Assembly: GCA_963761325.1 (NCBI GenBank)
Contig: CAVXGZ010000008.1
Coordinates: 310,001 to 374,000 of the forward strand
Reading direction: 5' to 3'
Length of the DNA stretch: 64,000 nucleotides
Source of the DNA: Streptantibioticus_C sp963761325
GTDB taxonomy: Bacteria; Actinomycetota; Actinomycetes; Streptomycetales; Streptomycetaceae
Shown here piece after piece: positions 17,647 through 25,790 of this stretch (the first letter of the stretch is position 1; every line of letters begins with the position of its first letter). The notes under the pieces are model-generated. The model had not been told where the DNA came from. It ran no database searches and saw only the letters and a program-made list of their open reading frames with translations. The position numbers and the translations under genes are program-made.

Positions 17647-18590
17647 GCGGGCCGCGGGGCGCGGTCACCGTCGAGGGACTGCGCAAGAGCTACGGGCCGG
17701 TGGCCGCGGTGGCCGGGGTGAGCTTCACGGTCGAGCACGGCGAGATCTTCGCGCTGCTCGGCCGCAACGGCGCCGGCAAGACCACCACGCTGGAGATCCT
17801 CGAAGGCTTCCGCGCCCGGGACAGCGGGCGGGTGGACGTGCTCGGCCTCGACCCGGGCGAGCGGGCGGCCGGCCGGATGCTGCGCGAGCGGATCGGGCTG
17901 GTGCTGCAGGACATCGCCGTGGAGCCGTATCTGACGGTCCGCGAGACGGTGGCCCGCAACGCCGGCTACTACCCGGCGCCCCGGGACGTCGACGAGGTGA
18001 TCGCCCTCGTCGACCTCGCCGGGCAGGAGCGGCGCAAGGTGCGCACGCTGTCCGGCGGCCAGAAGCGCCGCCTCGACCTGGCCCTGGGCATGATCGGCAA
18101 CCCGAGTCTGCTCTTCCTCGACGAGCCGACCACCGGCTTCGACCCGAACGCGCGCCGCGACGCGTGGCAGTTGGTGCGCGGCCTGCGCGACGCGGGGACC
18201 ACCATCCTGCTCACCACGCACTACATGGAGGAGGCCCAGGTGCTCGCGGACCGGGTGGCGGTGATCTCCGACGGCCGGATCGTGGCCGAGGGCACCCCGG
18301 CGACCCTGGGCGGCCGCGACAGCGCCCGCACCCGGATCCGCTTCGCCCTGCCGCCCGGCTGCGCGCTCGCCGACCTGCCGGTCGACGCGACGGCGGACGG
18401 CGGCCTGGTCACCGTGGAGAGCGCGGAGCCGACCGGGACGCTGCACCGGCTCACCGACTGGGCGCTGCGGCGCGGCGTGGAGCTGGACCGGCTCACCGTC
18501 GACCGGCCGAGCCTGGAGGACGTCTACCTGCGCCTGACCGGCGAGGACGCGCCCGCATCCGGGCACACCATGGAAGGGAGCCCGTCGTGA
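17643..18590 (+). CDS. ABC-2 type exporter ATP-binding protein
   Basis: A 315-residue ATPase of the drug/daunorubicin-resistance class: Walker A GRNGAGKTT, Q-loop GLVLQD, signature LSGGQKRR, Walker B SLLFLDEPTTGFDP and switch His in TTHYMEEA, followed by the C-terminal ~80-residue accessory region usual in DrrA-like proteins. GTG 17643 overlaps the yceI stop and the next gene's start overlaps its own stop, so three genes are coupled. With the permease it should pump a hydrophobic compound out. Confidence 0.93.
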   Translation: MSGPRGAVTVEGLRKSYGPVAAVAGVSFTVEHGEIFALLGRNGAGKTTTLEILEGFRARDSGRVDVLGLDPGERAAGRMLRERIGLVLQDIAVEPYLTVRETVARNAGYYPAPRDVDEVIALVDLAGQERRKVRTLSGGQKRRLDLALGMIGNPSLLFLDEPTTGFDPNARRDAWQLVRGLRDAGTTILLTTHYMEEAQVLADRVAVISDGRIVAEGTPATLGGRDSARTRIRFALPPGCALADLPVDATADGGLVTVESAEPTGTLHRLTDWALRRGVELDRLTVDRPSLEDVYLRLTGEDAPASGHTMEGSPS

Positions 18591-19375
18591 CCGCCCGCAC
18601 CGGCCGGAGCCTGCGGCGCGATCTGGCGCTGCTGTGGCACCAGATCCGCTACGAGCAGCTGTCGTTCTGGCGCAATCCGCAGAGCGCGTTCTTCACCTTC
18701 GTCTTCCCGGTGGTGATCATCGTGGTCTTCGGCGCGATGTTCGGCGGCGGGGCGAGGAGTTCGTACTTCTACGGCATGTCGGCCCTGCAGTACTACGTCT
18801 CCACGATCGCCGCGGTGTCCGTACTGGGCTCCTGCTACAGCCAGTTGGCGATCGTGCTGGCGTCCCGGAGGCAGAACGGCATCCTCAAGCGGGTGCGGGC
18901 CACGCCGCTGCCGGCCTGGACGTACTTCCTCGGCCTGCTGGCGCACTGCATCGTGGTGAGCGTGGTGGACGTGCTGCTCATCGTGGCCGTCGGGCGGCTG
19001 TACGGCGTGCCGTTCCCGGGGATCGCGCAGTGGCCGGCGATCGCGGCGGCCCTGGTGCTGGGCGCGGCCAGCTTCTGCGCGATGGGCGTCGCGGTGGCCT
19101 CGCTGATCCGCAACTCCGAGGCGGCCCCCTCGGTGGTGCAACTCGTCCTGTTCCCACTGGTGTTCATCTCCGGCACCTACATCCCGATCCACTCCGGGAT
19201 GTTGGACGGCATCTCCGGGATCTTCCCGGTGCGGCCGTTCAACCAGGCGCTGCTGGCTCCGTTCGCCGGGCACGGGGGTCCCGACTGGCGGAGTCTGGGG
19301 GTGCTGCTGGCCTGGGGGGTGGCCGGCGCGGTCGTCGCGGTGCGCCGGTTCCGCTGGGATCCGCGGCCGGAGTGA
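18587..19375 (+). CDS. ABC-2 type exporter permease
   Basis: A 262-residue membrane protein with six predicted spans (first FFTFVFPVVIIVVFGAMFGG) and the ABC-2 family motif GILKRVRATPLPAW. It begins with GTG 18587 inside the ATPase stop (GTGA) after a GGAAGGGAG site. It is the membrane half of the exporter encoded just upstream. The nearby divergent two-component system is its likely regulator. Confidence 0.92.
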   Translation: MTARTGRSLRRDLALLWHQIRYEQLSFWRNPQSAFFTFVFPVVIIVVFGAMFGGGARSSYFYGMSALQYYVSTIAAVSVLGSCYSQLAIVLASRRQNGILKRVRATPLPAWTYFLGLLAHCIVVSVVDVLLIVAVGRLYGVPFPGIAQWPAIAAALVLGAASFCAMGVAVASLIRNSEAAPSVVQLVLFPLVFISGTYIPIHSGMLDGISGIFPVRPFNQALLAPFAGHGGPDWRSLGVLLAWGVAGAVVAVRRFRWDPRPE

Positions 19376-19424
19376 GCGGGTAAATCGCGTTGCCCGGCCG
19401 CCGCGGGCGCGAGAGGGTTGCGGG

Positions 19425-19700
19425 ATGTCAGAGAACGGATCCGGCGCCGCGCCGGACGTGGCCGCCCTCTTCTCCCGCGGACGGCTGCTGGTGATCCCGC
19501 GCAAGGCCGCCCGGCGCGACCAGTTGCTCCGCCATCTCGCGCGGACCCTGTTCGCGCCGGGCCGGGTGTACACGGAGAGCGAGGTCAACGACGCGCTGCG
19601 CACCGTGCACGACGACTGCCCGGCGCTGCGGCGCCACCTGGTCGAGGCCGGGCTGCTGATCCGCCCGCGGGACGGCAGCAGCTACCGGCTGGCCGGGTAG
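19425..19700 (+). CDS. DUF2087 domain protein
   Basis: A 91-residue protein with the DUF2087 core (FAPGRVYTESEVNDALR, DDCPALRRHLVEAGLLIRPRDGSSYRL), a winged-helix-like fold seen alone or attached to ArsR regulators. It probably binds nucleic acid or a protein partner; the role is unknown. It starts at ATG 19425 behind a purine-rich GAGAGGG. It lies between the exporter operon and pyrophosphatase on the same strand with no sign of functional linkage. Confidence 0.85.
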   Translation: MSENGSGAAPDVAALFSRGRLLVIPRKAARRDQLLRHLARTLFAPGRVYTESEVNDALRTVHDDCPALRRHLVEAGLLIRPRDGSSYRLAG

Positions 19701-19760
19701 CCGGGCGGCGGTCGGGGCGCCACCCTGGGGGGAGGACGCGCCGCCGACGAGGAGGCTGTG

Positions 19761-20270
19761 ATGGACGTGGCCGAAGAGTTCGACGTGATCGTGGAGATCC
19801 CGCAGGGGTCGCGGAACAAGTACGAGATGGACCACAAGGCGGGCCGGATCCGGCTGGACCGCATGCTGTTCACCGCGACGCGCTATCCGAGCGACTACGG
19901 GTACATCGAGGGCACCCTGGGCCACGACGGCGATCCGGTCGACGCCCTGGTGCTGGTCGGCGACCCGACCTTCCCCGGCTGCACGATCCTGTGCCGCGCG
20001 GTGTGCATGTTCTGCATGTCGGACGAACACGGCCCGGACGAGAAGGTGCTGTGCGTGCCGGCCCACGACCCGCGCTACGCCGACGTGCGGGACATCGGCG
20101 ACATCTCCAGCTTCGACCTGCTGGAGATAACGCACTTCTTCGAGGTCTACAAGGACCTCGAACCCGGCAAGTCGGTGGAGGGCTCGCACTGGGAGGGGCG
20201 GGCCGGGGCGTACACCGAGATCGCGGCCGCCCGGCAGCGCGCGGCGGACGCCGGCCCGCACCGCCGCTGA
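19761..20270 (+). CDS. ppa: Inorganic pyrophosphatase (family I)
   Basis: A 169-residue soluble family I pyrophosphatase, splitting PPi made by biosynthesis. Family features are IEIPQGSRNKYEMD-type start (here VEIPQGSRNKYEMDH), SDYGYIEGTLGHDGDPVDALVLV with its metal-binding Asp cluster, and HFFEVYKDLEPGK. ATG 19761 is favoured over the GTG at 19758 because GAGGAGG precedes it at 5-6 bases. An unusual trait is a Cys-rich middle stretch (GCTILCRAVCMFCMSDE) where actinomycete Ppa usually has none or few Cys, so this may be a second, divergent paralogue. Confidence 0.92.
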   Translation: MDVAEEFDVIVEIPQGSRNKYEMDHKAGRIRLDRMLFTATRYPSDYGYIEGTLGHDGDPVDALVLVGDPTFPGCTILCRAVCMFCMSDEHGPDEKVLCVPAHDPRYADVRDIGDISSFDLLEITHFFEVYKDLEPGKSVEGSHWEGRAGAYTEIAAARQRAADAGPHRR

Positions 20271-20276
20271 CCGGTG

Positions 20277-20295
20277 CGCCCGGTCACGCCGGGCG
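20277..20295. terminator. Small hairpin between convergent ppa and thiD
   Basis: A 7-bp GC stem (20277-20283 with 20289-20295) with a 5-base loop sits between the two convergent stops and overlaps the last codons of thiD. It is a weak candidate. Confidence 0.4.
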
Positions 20296-21078
20296 GGTGA
20301 GCCAGCCGTGGTCGACCGGGCCGATGCCGGCGCCGAGCGGGAAGCCGGCGGCGATCGCCCCGGTGACGTACTCCTTCGCCGCGCGGACCGCCTCCGGCAC
20401 CGGCTTGCCGTCCGCGAGGCCGACGGCGATGGCGGAGGCGAGGGTGCAACCGGTGCCGTGGGTGTGGCGGTTGTCGTAGCGCGGGGCGCGCAGCCAGTGC
20501 TCGCTGCTGCCGTCGGTGAGCAGGTCGGCGGCATCGCCGCTGAGGTGCCCGCCCTTGACCAGCACCCAGCGCGGACCGAACGCGAGCAGGGCGGCGGCCG
20601 CCCTGCGCATGTCCGTCTCGTCGCCGACCGCCACACCGGTGAGCTGCGCGACCTCGTCCAGGTTGGGCGTCGCCACCGTCGCGACCGGCAGCAGCCTGGT
20701 GCGCACCGCGTCCAGCGCCTCGACGGCCAGCAGCGGATCACCGTGCTTGGACACGCTCACCGGGTCCACCACCACCGGAACGTCCGCGCCCGCCAGCAGG
20801 CCGGCCACCGTCTCGACGAGCACGGCCGACGAGAGCATCCCGGTCTTGACCGCCTGCACGCCGATGTCGTCCACGACGCTGCGGTACTGCGCCCGGACCG
20901 CCTCGACCGGCAGGTCCCAGGCACCCTGCACGCCGAGGGAGTTCTGCGCGGTGACCGCGGTGATCACGCTCATGCCGTGCGCGCCGAGCGCCAGCATCGT
21001 CTTGAGGTCGGCCTGGATGCCCGCGCCGCCCCCGGAGTCCGAGCCGGCGATGGTCAGCACCCGGTGGGGCCGCGTCAT
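20284..21078 (-). CDS. thiD: Hydroxymethylpyrimidine/phosphomethylpyrimidine kinase ThiD
   Basis: A 264-residue ribokinase-fold kinase phosphorylating HMP and HMP-P in thiamine synthesis and salvage. The N-terminal VLTIAGSDSGGGAGIQADLKT, the central VVVDPVSVSKHG and the C-terminal anion-hole/catalytic HTHGTGCTLASAIA are diagnostic. It is the last gene of thiM-thiE-thiD and overlaps thiE by 4 bases (ATGA), so all three are coupled and lie under the upstream TPP riboswitch. Confidence 0.96.
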   Translation of the reverse strand: MTRPHRVLTIAGSDSGGGAGIQADLKTMLALGAHGMSVITAVTAQNSLGVQGAWDLPVEAVRAQYRSVVDDIGVQAVKTGMLSSAVLVETVAGLLAGADVPVVVDPVSVSKHGDPLLAVEALDAVRTRLLPVATVATPNLDEVAQLTGVAVGDETDMRRAAAALLAFGPRWVLVKGGHLSGDAADLLTDGSSEHWLRAPRYDNRHTHGTGCTLASAIAVGLADGKPVPEAVRAAKEYVTGAIAAGFPLGAGIGPVDHGWLTRPA

Positions 21079-21758
21079 GCCGGCACCTCCCGCTCGGCGG
21101 CGTCCGACCAGGCCCGCGCGTACGCGCCGGCGGCCGCGCGGGGGTCGTGCGCGGCGCAGATGCCGGAGACGACCGCGCCGCCCGCCGCGCCGGCGGCCCG
21201 CAGCCGCGGCATGTCCTCGACCGTCACCCCGCCGATCGCCACCGCGGGGAGCGCGAGGCCCGACAGTCGGGCGGCGAGGCCGCGGTGGCCGAGGGCGGGC
21301 GGTGCGTCCGCCTTGGTGCGAGTGGCGTGCAGCGCGCCGATCCCCACGTAGTCGACCCGTGCCGGATCCGCGGCCGCGGCCGCCAGCTCCCGCGGGGTGG
21401 CCGCGCTGAGCCCGACCAGCGCCGCCGGTCCGACGAGCGCGCGGACCGCGCCCACCGGCAGGTCGTCCTGGCCCACGTGGATCCCGGTGACCCGGGCGCC
21501 CGCCGCCCGCGCGGCCAGGAAGACGTCCACCCGGTCGTTGACCAACAGCGCGACGTGCCGCGGCAGCACCTCGGCGATCCGCAGCACGGTCTCCAGGAAC
21601 TCCCGCGCGCACGCGTCCTTCTCCCGCACCTGGACCGCGGTCACCCCGCCGTCCACCGCCCGCGCGACGGTGGAGGCAAGGTCCCGGCCGCGCCCGGCGG
21701 CCTGCGCGGCGTCGGTGACCAGGTAGACGGACAGGTCCACCGCCGGTGCGGCGCTCAC
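21075..21758 (-). CDS. thiE: Thiamine-phosphate synthase ThiE
   Basis: A 227-residue TIM-barrel enzyme joining HMP-PP and thiazole phosphate to thiamine phosphate. Diagnostic blocks are LYLVTD-type start (SVYLVTDAA), GGVTAVQVREKDA, LLVNDRVDVFLAA, GIHVGQDDLP, DYVGIGALHATRTKADA and AIGGVTVEDM. GTG 21758 overlaps the thiM stop by 4 bases. The frame is open upstream through thiM, but that is only a shadow of thiM. Confidence 0.96.
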   Translation of the reverse strand: MSAAPAVDLSVYLVTDAAQAAGRGRDLASTVARAVDGGVTAVQVREKDACAREFLETVLRIAEVLPRHVALLVNDRVDVFLAARAAGARVTGIHVGQDDLPVGAVRALVGPAALVGLSAATPRELAAAAADPARVDYVGIGALHATRTKADAPPALGHRGLAARLSGLALPAVAIGGVTVEDMPRLRAAGAAGGAVVSGICAAHDPRAAAGAYARAWSDAAEREVPA

Positions 21759-22579
21759 GCCCACGAGATCGCCGCCCGGGCGCGGAGCGCGTCCTCGTCG
21801 AGGAGGTGGAGGGCGTCGAGGAGGGCGGGTGCGAAGCTGCCGGGTCCGGCGGCGCGCTCGGCGGCGATCTGGGCGGCGACCGTGTAGACCGTCACGGCGG
21901 CGACCGTGGCGGCGAGCCGGTCGCCGTCGGCCGGCACGAGCGAGGCGAAGGCGGCCATGACCGCGCCGAGCGCGCAGCCGCCGCCGGTCACCAGGGTCAG
22001 CAGTTCGTGGCCGTTGGCCACCCGGGCGGTGCGTTCGCCGTCGGTGACCAGGTCGACCGGTCCGGAGACCGCGACCACACCGCCGGTGGAGCGGGCCAGC
22101 GCGGTCGCGGCCGGCGCGGCCGACTCGACGCCGTCGGTGGCGTCCACCCCGCGCCCGCCGGCTCCGGCGCCGGCGACAGCGATGATCTCCGAGGCGTTGC
22201 CGCGCACCACGGCGGGCCCGAAGGCGAGCAGCCGGCCGGCCAGCGCGGTGCGCACCGGCAGCGAGCCGACCGCCACCGGGTCGAGCACCCACGGGGTGCC
22301 GCAGCCGGCCGCCGACTCGACCGCCTCGGCCATCGCCTCGCGCTGTTCGGCGTGCGGCGTGCCGAGGTTGACCAGCACTCCGGAGGCGGCCTTCGCGAAC
22401 GGGCCGGCCTCCTGGGGGATGTCCACCATCGCCGGGGCGGCCCCCAGCGCGAGCAGCACGTTGGCGGTGAAGTTGACCACTACGCTGTTGGTGAGGCACT
22501 GCACCAGCGGCGTCTCGGCGCGGACGCGGGCGAGCGCGTGCGCGGTGCGGTCGAGCAGATCGTCGGCAGGGCGCGTCAT
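21755..22579 (-). CDS. thiM: Hydroxyethylthiazole kinase ThiM
   Basis: A 274-residue kinase phosphorylating the thiazole alcohol (THZ) in thiamine salvage. Typical blocks are PLVQCLTNSVVVNFTANVLLALGAAPAM, GVLVNLGT, VLDPVAVGSLPVRT, VRGNASEI and the catalytic GGGCALGAV. ATG 22579 is chosen because the AGGGA that ends the riboswitch lies 8-9 bases before it and acts as its Shine-Dalgarno; an in-frame ATG at 22588 lies inside the riboswitch itself. Order thiM-thiE-thiD is a salvage module. Confidence 0.96.
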   Translation of the reverse strand: MTRPADDLLDRTAHALARVRAETPLVQCLTNSVVVNFTANVLLALGAAPAMVDIPQEAGPFAKAASGVLVNLGTPHAEQREAMAEAVESAAGCGTPWVLDPVAVGSLPVRTALAGRLLAFGPAVVRGNASEIIAVAGAGAGGRGVDATDGVESAAPAATALARSTGGVVAVSGPVDLVTDGERTARVANGHELLTLVTGGGCALGAVMAAFASLVPADGDRLAATVAAVTVYTVAAQIAAERAAGPGSFAPALLDALHLLDEDALRARAAISWA

Positions 22580-22587
22580 GCGCGACA

Positions 22588-22660
22588 TCCCTTCGCTGGT
22601 GCGAACCAGATCAGGTTCGACGGGTGTGATCTCAGCCCCGGAAACGGGCACCCCGTGTCT
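22588..22660 (-). promoter_or_regulatory. TPP riboswitch (THI element)
   Basis: On the minus strand the leader of thiM contains CGGGGTGCCC, then GGGCTGAGATCACACCC, GAACCTGATCTGGTT and GCGAAGGGA: the conserved pyrimidine-sensor (CUGAGA) and pyrophosphate-sensor halves of the THI box in the right order. The 3' end supplies the AGGGA used for thiM translation, so TPP binding should hide the ribosome-binding site and shut the operon at translation. Confidence 0.95.
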
Positions 22661-22804
22661 CGTGTACCGGACATGCTAGTGCCACCCCGGGGCCGTCCGG
22701 AGGGGCACCCGGCGCAGCGGCCGGCACGGCGCGCGGTGACAATGGGGCGGCCCCACCGGGTCACCGCGCCGCGACCGCCGACCGATCACGACCCTGGGAG
22801 CCCC

Positions 22805-24172
22805 ATGACCATCGAGCGAGCCGTGTTCGACGGGCGGATGCCCGCCGGGGCCCGCGACCTGTCCGTCGAACGCCACGGCATCGTGCCGGTTCCGGAGGAC
22901 AACCGCTACGGCCGGCCGGGCCGGCTGTTCACCGTCTGGTTCGCGCCGAACCTGACCATGACCGGGGTCTTCAGCGGCACCGTCGGCATCGTCCTCGGGC
23001 TGGGTTTCTGGCCGGCGTTCGTCGCGATGGCGCTCGGCACGGTGCTCGGCGCGGTGCCGGCCGCCTATCTCGGCACCTGGGGAAGCGTCACCGGTACCGG
23101 TCAACTGCCGCTGGCCCGGCTGGCGTTCGGCCGCGGGGTGGTGCTGCCCGGCGTCCTGCAGTGGCTGTCGTCGATCGCCTGGGACGCGCTGATCGGGCTG
23201 TTCGGCGGGGACGCGCTGGCCCGGCTGCTCGGCTGGCCGTTCTGGCTCGGGGTGCTGGTCGTGCTGCTGCTCGAAGGCGTCGTCGGCGTCTTCGGCTACG
23301 AGGTGATCCACAAGCTGCAGACGGTGATGACCTTCGTGCTGGGCGCGGCCTTCCTCGCCGTCAGCGTCAAGCTGCTGGACGGCGTGGCGCTGCCGACCAG
23401 CGGCACCGCGCACGGCGCGGACCAGGTCGGGGCCTTCATCCTGACCAGCACCGTCGCGCTGAGCCTGTCGCTGTCCTGGGCGCCGTACGCCTCCGACTTC
23501 AGCCGCTACCTGCCGCGCACGGCGTCCAGGCCGCGGATGTTCTGGTACACGATGCTCGGCATGACCGCCGCCTACCTGTGGGTGGAGACGCTGGGGCTGT
23601 GGGCGGCGCGGCTGTTCACCGACCAGACGGCGGGCGGCGTGCACCGGCTGCTCGGCGGCGGGGCGCTGGGCGCGTTCGGGCTGCTGGCGGTCGCCGTCGC
23701 CTCGGTGTGCAGCAACGCGATGAACGACTACAGCGGCTCGCTGGCCCTGCAGACCGCCGGGGTGCGCGTACCGCGGCCGGTCGCCGCCGCGCTGGCCGCC
23801 GTGCTCGGCTTCGCGCTGGTGCTGTGGATGCACGCCGCGGACACCACCGCGCGCTTCCAGAACGTGCTGCTGTTCGTCGGCTACTGGATACCCGGGTTCG
23901 TCGGCATCGTGGTGGTCGACTGGCTGGCGCGGGCCAGGGCGCGCGGCGGCGCGCCGCTCGACCTGCGGGCCGAGCTGGACCGGCCGCAGCCGTGGTGGCC
24001 GGCCGCGCTGGCCTTCACCGCGGCGTTCGGCGCGGCGGTGCCGTTCATGGACACCACCTTGTACGTGGGCCCGGTCGCCGCCGCCCTGCACGGCGGGGAC
24101 CTGGCGTACTACGCGGCCTTCCTCGCCTGCCTGGCCGTCTACGCTCCGCTGCGGCTGCGCTCCCGCGGGTGA
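22805..24172 (+). CDS. NCS1-family purine/cytosine permease (CodB-like)
   Basis: A 455-residue membrane transporter of the nucleobase:cation symporter-1 family, with about 12 predicted spans. Features: a soluble N-terminus ending DNRYGRPGRLFTVWFAPNLT, the family TM1 region, GYEVIHKLQ and SWAPYASDFSRYLPR in the middle. ATG 22805 follows GGGAG. It diverges from the TPP-controlled thi operon by about 145 bases past the riboswitch, which suggests uptake of a thiamine-related pyrimidine such as HMP (CytX-like); the plus-strand leader shows no second THI element, so purine or cytosine import remains open. Confidence 0.88.
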   Translation: MTIERAVFDGRMPAGARDLSVERHGIVPVPEDNRYGRPGRLFTVWFAPNLTMTGVFSGTVGIVLGLGFWPAFVAMALGTVLGAVPAAYLGTWGSVTGTGQLPLARLAFGRGVVLPGVLQWLSSIAWDALIGLFGGDALARLLGWPFWLGVLVVLLLEGVVGVFGYEVIHKLQTVMTFVLGAAFLAVSVKLLDGVALPTSGTAHGADQVGAFILTSTVALSLSLSWAPYASDFSRYLPRTASRPRMFWYTMLGMTAAYLWVETLGLWAARLFTDQTAGGVHRLLGGGALGAFGLLAVAVASVCSNAMNDYSGSLALQTAGVRVPRPVAAALAAVLGFALVLWMHAADTTARFQNVLLFVGYWIPGFVGIVVVDWLARARARGGAPLDLRAELDRPQPWWPAALAFTAAFGAAVPFMDTTLYVGPVAAALHGGDLAYYAAFLACLAVYAPLRLRSRG

Positions 24173-24243
24173 CCGGGCGGGCGCCGTCGGGCCCCGCACC
24201 GGATTCCGGCCCGTCCCACAGGGGCGGGTCGGACGCGTAACCA

Positions 24244-24257
24244 GGGACCTTCGGCCC
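24244..24257 (+). promoter_or_regulatory. DevR/DosR/OsdR-like box
   Basis: GGGACCTTCGGCCC sits 90 bases before the hydrogenase-protease-like gene at 24347. It closely resembles the GGGAC(C/T)TTCGGCCC form of boxes bound by DevR/OsdR-type regulators in actinobacteria, and such a regulator is encoded 0.8 kb downstream. Sequence match plus context only. Confidence 0.6.
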
Positions 24258-24346
24258 ACGCGTGCGGCGGGGCGCTGCAGCGAGGCTGTGATGACGAGCG
24301 GAAAGAGGAAACGACGGTAGGACCGTGCACGAGGAGAGGTGCCGAG

Positions 24347-24934
24347 ATGGTCGTCCGCCCACGCTTCACCACCGCGGTCATCGCGATCGGGGACGAGCAC
24401 CGTCATGACGACGGGCTGCCGTTCGCGGTGGTCGCCCACATCGCCCAGCGCCGCAGCGGCCGGCCGGCTCCGCCGCGCACCACGCTGGCCTCCAGCGTCC
24501 CGGACGCCGGCCGGCTGATCCGGCTGTGGGACGGCATGGACCTGGCGGTCGTGGTGACGGTGCGGTCCGCGCCGTTCGGTCAGCCGCTGCGGGTGCACCG
24601 GCTGGAGGCCACCGCGGAGGACCTGGCGCGGTCGGCGCCCACCGAGTCGGTGCGGACCCGGCGTCCGGGCCTCGACGAGGCGCTGGCGCTCGCCCGGGCG
24701 CTCGGCAGGCTTCCGAAGCGGATGGTCGTCTTCGCGATCGAGGGCGTCGGCCCCGAGCCGGGCGACGAGCCGTCCGAGCAGTTCAGCGGCATCGTGACGG
24801 AACTGGCGGACCGCGTCGAGCGGGAGATCCGCCGCGACCACGAGCGGTACCAGCGGCTCGGCGGGCCGGCTCCGGGGCTGTCGTCCGACGAGGCCGAGGA
24901 CGGTCCGCGGCACGGCACCTCGCCGGCCGGGTAG
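24347..24934 (+). CDS. Hydrogenase maturation protease-like protein (HycI/HyaD family)
   Basis: A 195-residue protein opening with TTAVIAIGDEHRHDDGLPFAVV, the GxGN....DDG start of hydrogenase maturation endopeptidases, here with Gly-Asp-Glu replacing Gly-Asn. The second part keeps the LPKRMVVFAIEGVGPEPG strand of the family. True members bind Ni in the immature hydrogenase large subunit and clip its C-terminus. No hydrogenase genes are adjacent, and this group of actinobacterial homologues is usually found with stress genes rather than hydrogenases. A DevR-like box lies upstream and an OsdR/DevR regulator downstream. Family call good; function in hydrogenase maturation uncertain. GAGGAG precedes ATG 24347. 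Confidence 0.82.
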   Translation: MVVRPRFTTAVIAIGDEHRHDDGLPFAVVAHIAQRRSGRPAPPRTTLASSVPDAGRLIRLWDGMDLAVVVTVRSAPFGQPLRVHRLEATAEDLARSAPTESVRTRRPGLDEALALARALGRLPKRMVVFAIEGVGPEPGDEPSEQFSGIVTELADRVEREIRRDHERYQRLGGPAPGLSSDEAEDGPRHGTSPAG

Positions 24935-25052
24935 CCGCCATCGCGGGCGCGGCCCGGATGTCGAACAGGTGTTTTATCCCATTGGGCCCTTATGCCGTTC
25001 CGGGTCGCGAGGGATGGTCGATACGAGAGCGCGAACAACTTTTGGGGGCCAC

Positions 25053-25745
25053 ATGGCTGGCACACGCGAATTCTCGGCGGAGAACCCGATCAGGGTGCTG
25101 CTGCTCGACGACCACGAAGTGGTCCGCCGCGGAGTGCACGACCTGCTGGAGGCCCAACCGGACATCACGGTGGTCGGCGAGGCCGCCACCGGGGAGCAGG
25201 CGGTCGCCCGCGGCACCGCGCTGCGCCCGGACGTCGGCGTGCTCGACATCCGGCTGCCGGACGGCAACGGCGTCCTGGTCTGCCGCGAGCTGCGGGACCG
25301 CATGCCGGAGATGGCGTGCCTGATGCTCACCTCGTTCGACGACGACCAGGCCCTCCTGGACGCGATCATGGCCGGGGCGTCCGGCTTCGTCCTCAAGCAG
25401 ATCAAGGGTGACGACCTGGTCTGCGCGGTGCGCACCGTCTCCGCCGGGAAGTCCATGCTCGACCCGTCGACCACCGCCCGGCTGATGAGCAGCCTGCGCG
25501 GCACCGACGACTCCGGCGCGGAGCCGGTGCGCAGCGCGCTGTCCGGGCTGTCGCCGCGCGAGCGGGAGATCCTCGACCTGATCGGCGAGGGGCTCACCAA
25601 CAGCGAGATCGGCGAACGCCTCTTCCTGTCCGAGAAGACCGTCAAGAACCACGTCTCCCGGCTGCTGTCCAAGCTCGGCGTCGAGCGCCGGGTGCAGGCG
25701 GCCGTGCTGGTCGCCAGGACGCCGTCCGACGCCGACGCGGGCTGA
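25053..25745 (+). CDS. DevR/OsdR-type response regulator
   Basis: A 230-residue NarL-family regulator: receiver with Asp19/Asp20, phospho-acceptor Asp65 (VGVLDIRLPDG) and conserved Lys in FVLKQIKGDD, then a LuxR HTH (GLSPREREILDLIGEGLTNSEIGERLFLSEKTVKNHVSRLLSKL). The VLDIRLPDGNGVLVCRELR and EKTVKNHVSRLL patterns are those of mycobacterial DevR/DosR and streptomycete OsdR, which control dormancy and hypoxia genes. The likely partner is the twin-GAF kinase at 30748-32442, separated by three unrelated genes. ATG 25053 follows a run of five G; frames opening earlier have no better site. Confidence 0.86.
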   Translation: MAGTREFSAENPIRVLLLDDHEVVRRGVHDLLEAQPDITVVGEAATGEQAVARGTALRPDVGVLDIRLPDGNGVLVCRELRDRMPEMACLMLTSFDDDQALLDAIMAGASGFVLKQIKGDDLVCAVRTVSAGKSMLDPSTTARLMSSLRGTDDSGAEPVRSALSGLSPREREILDLIGEGLTNSEIGERLFLSEKTVKNHVSRLLSKLGVERRVQAAVLVARTPSDADAG

Positions 25746-25753
25746 GCCCGGGG

Positions 25754-25781
25754 CCGACGGGACCGGTGCCGGTCCCGTCGG
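25754..25781. terminator. Hairpin between convergent regulator and glycosidase genes
   Basis: A 12-bp stem (25754-25765 with 25770-25781) and 4-base loop lie between two convergent stop codons (25745 and 25791), so it can end both transcripts. Confidence 0.75.
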
Positions 25782-25790
25782 GAGGCGGGG

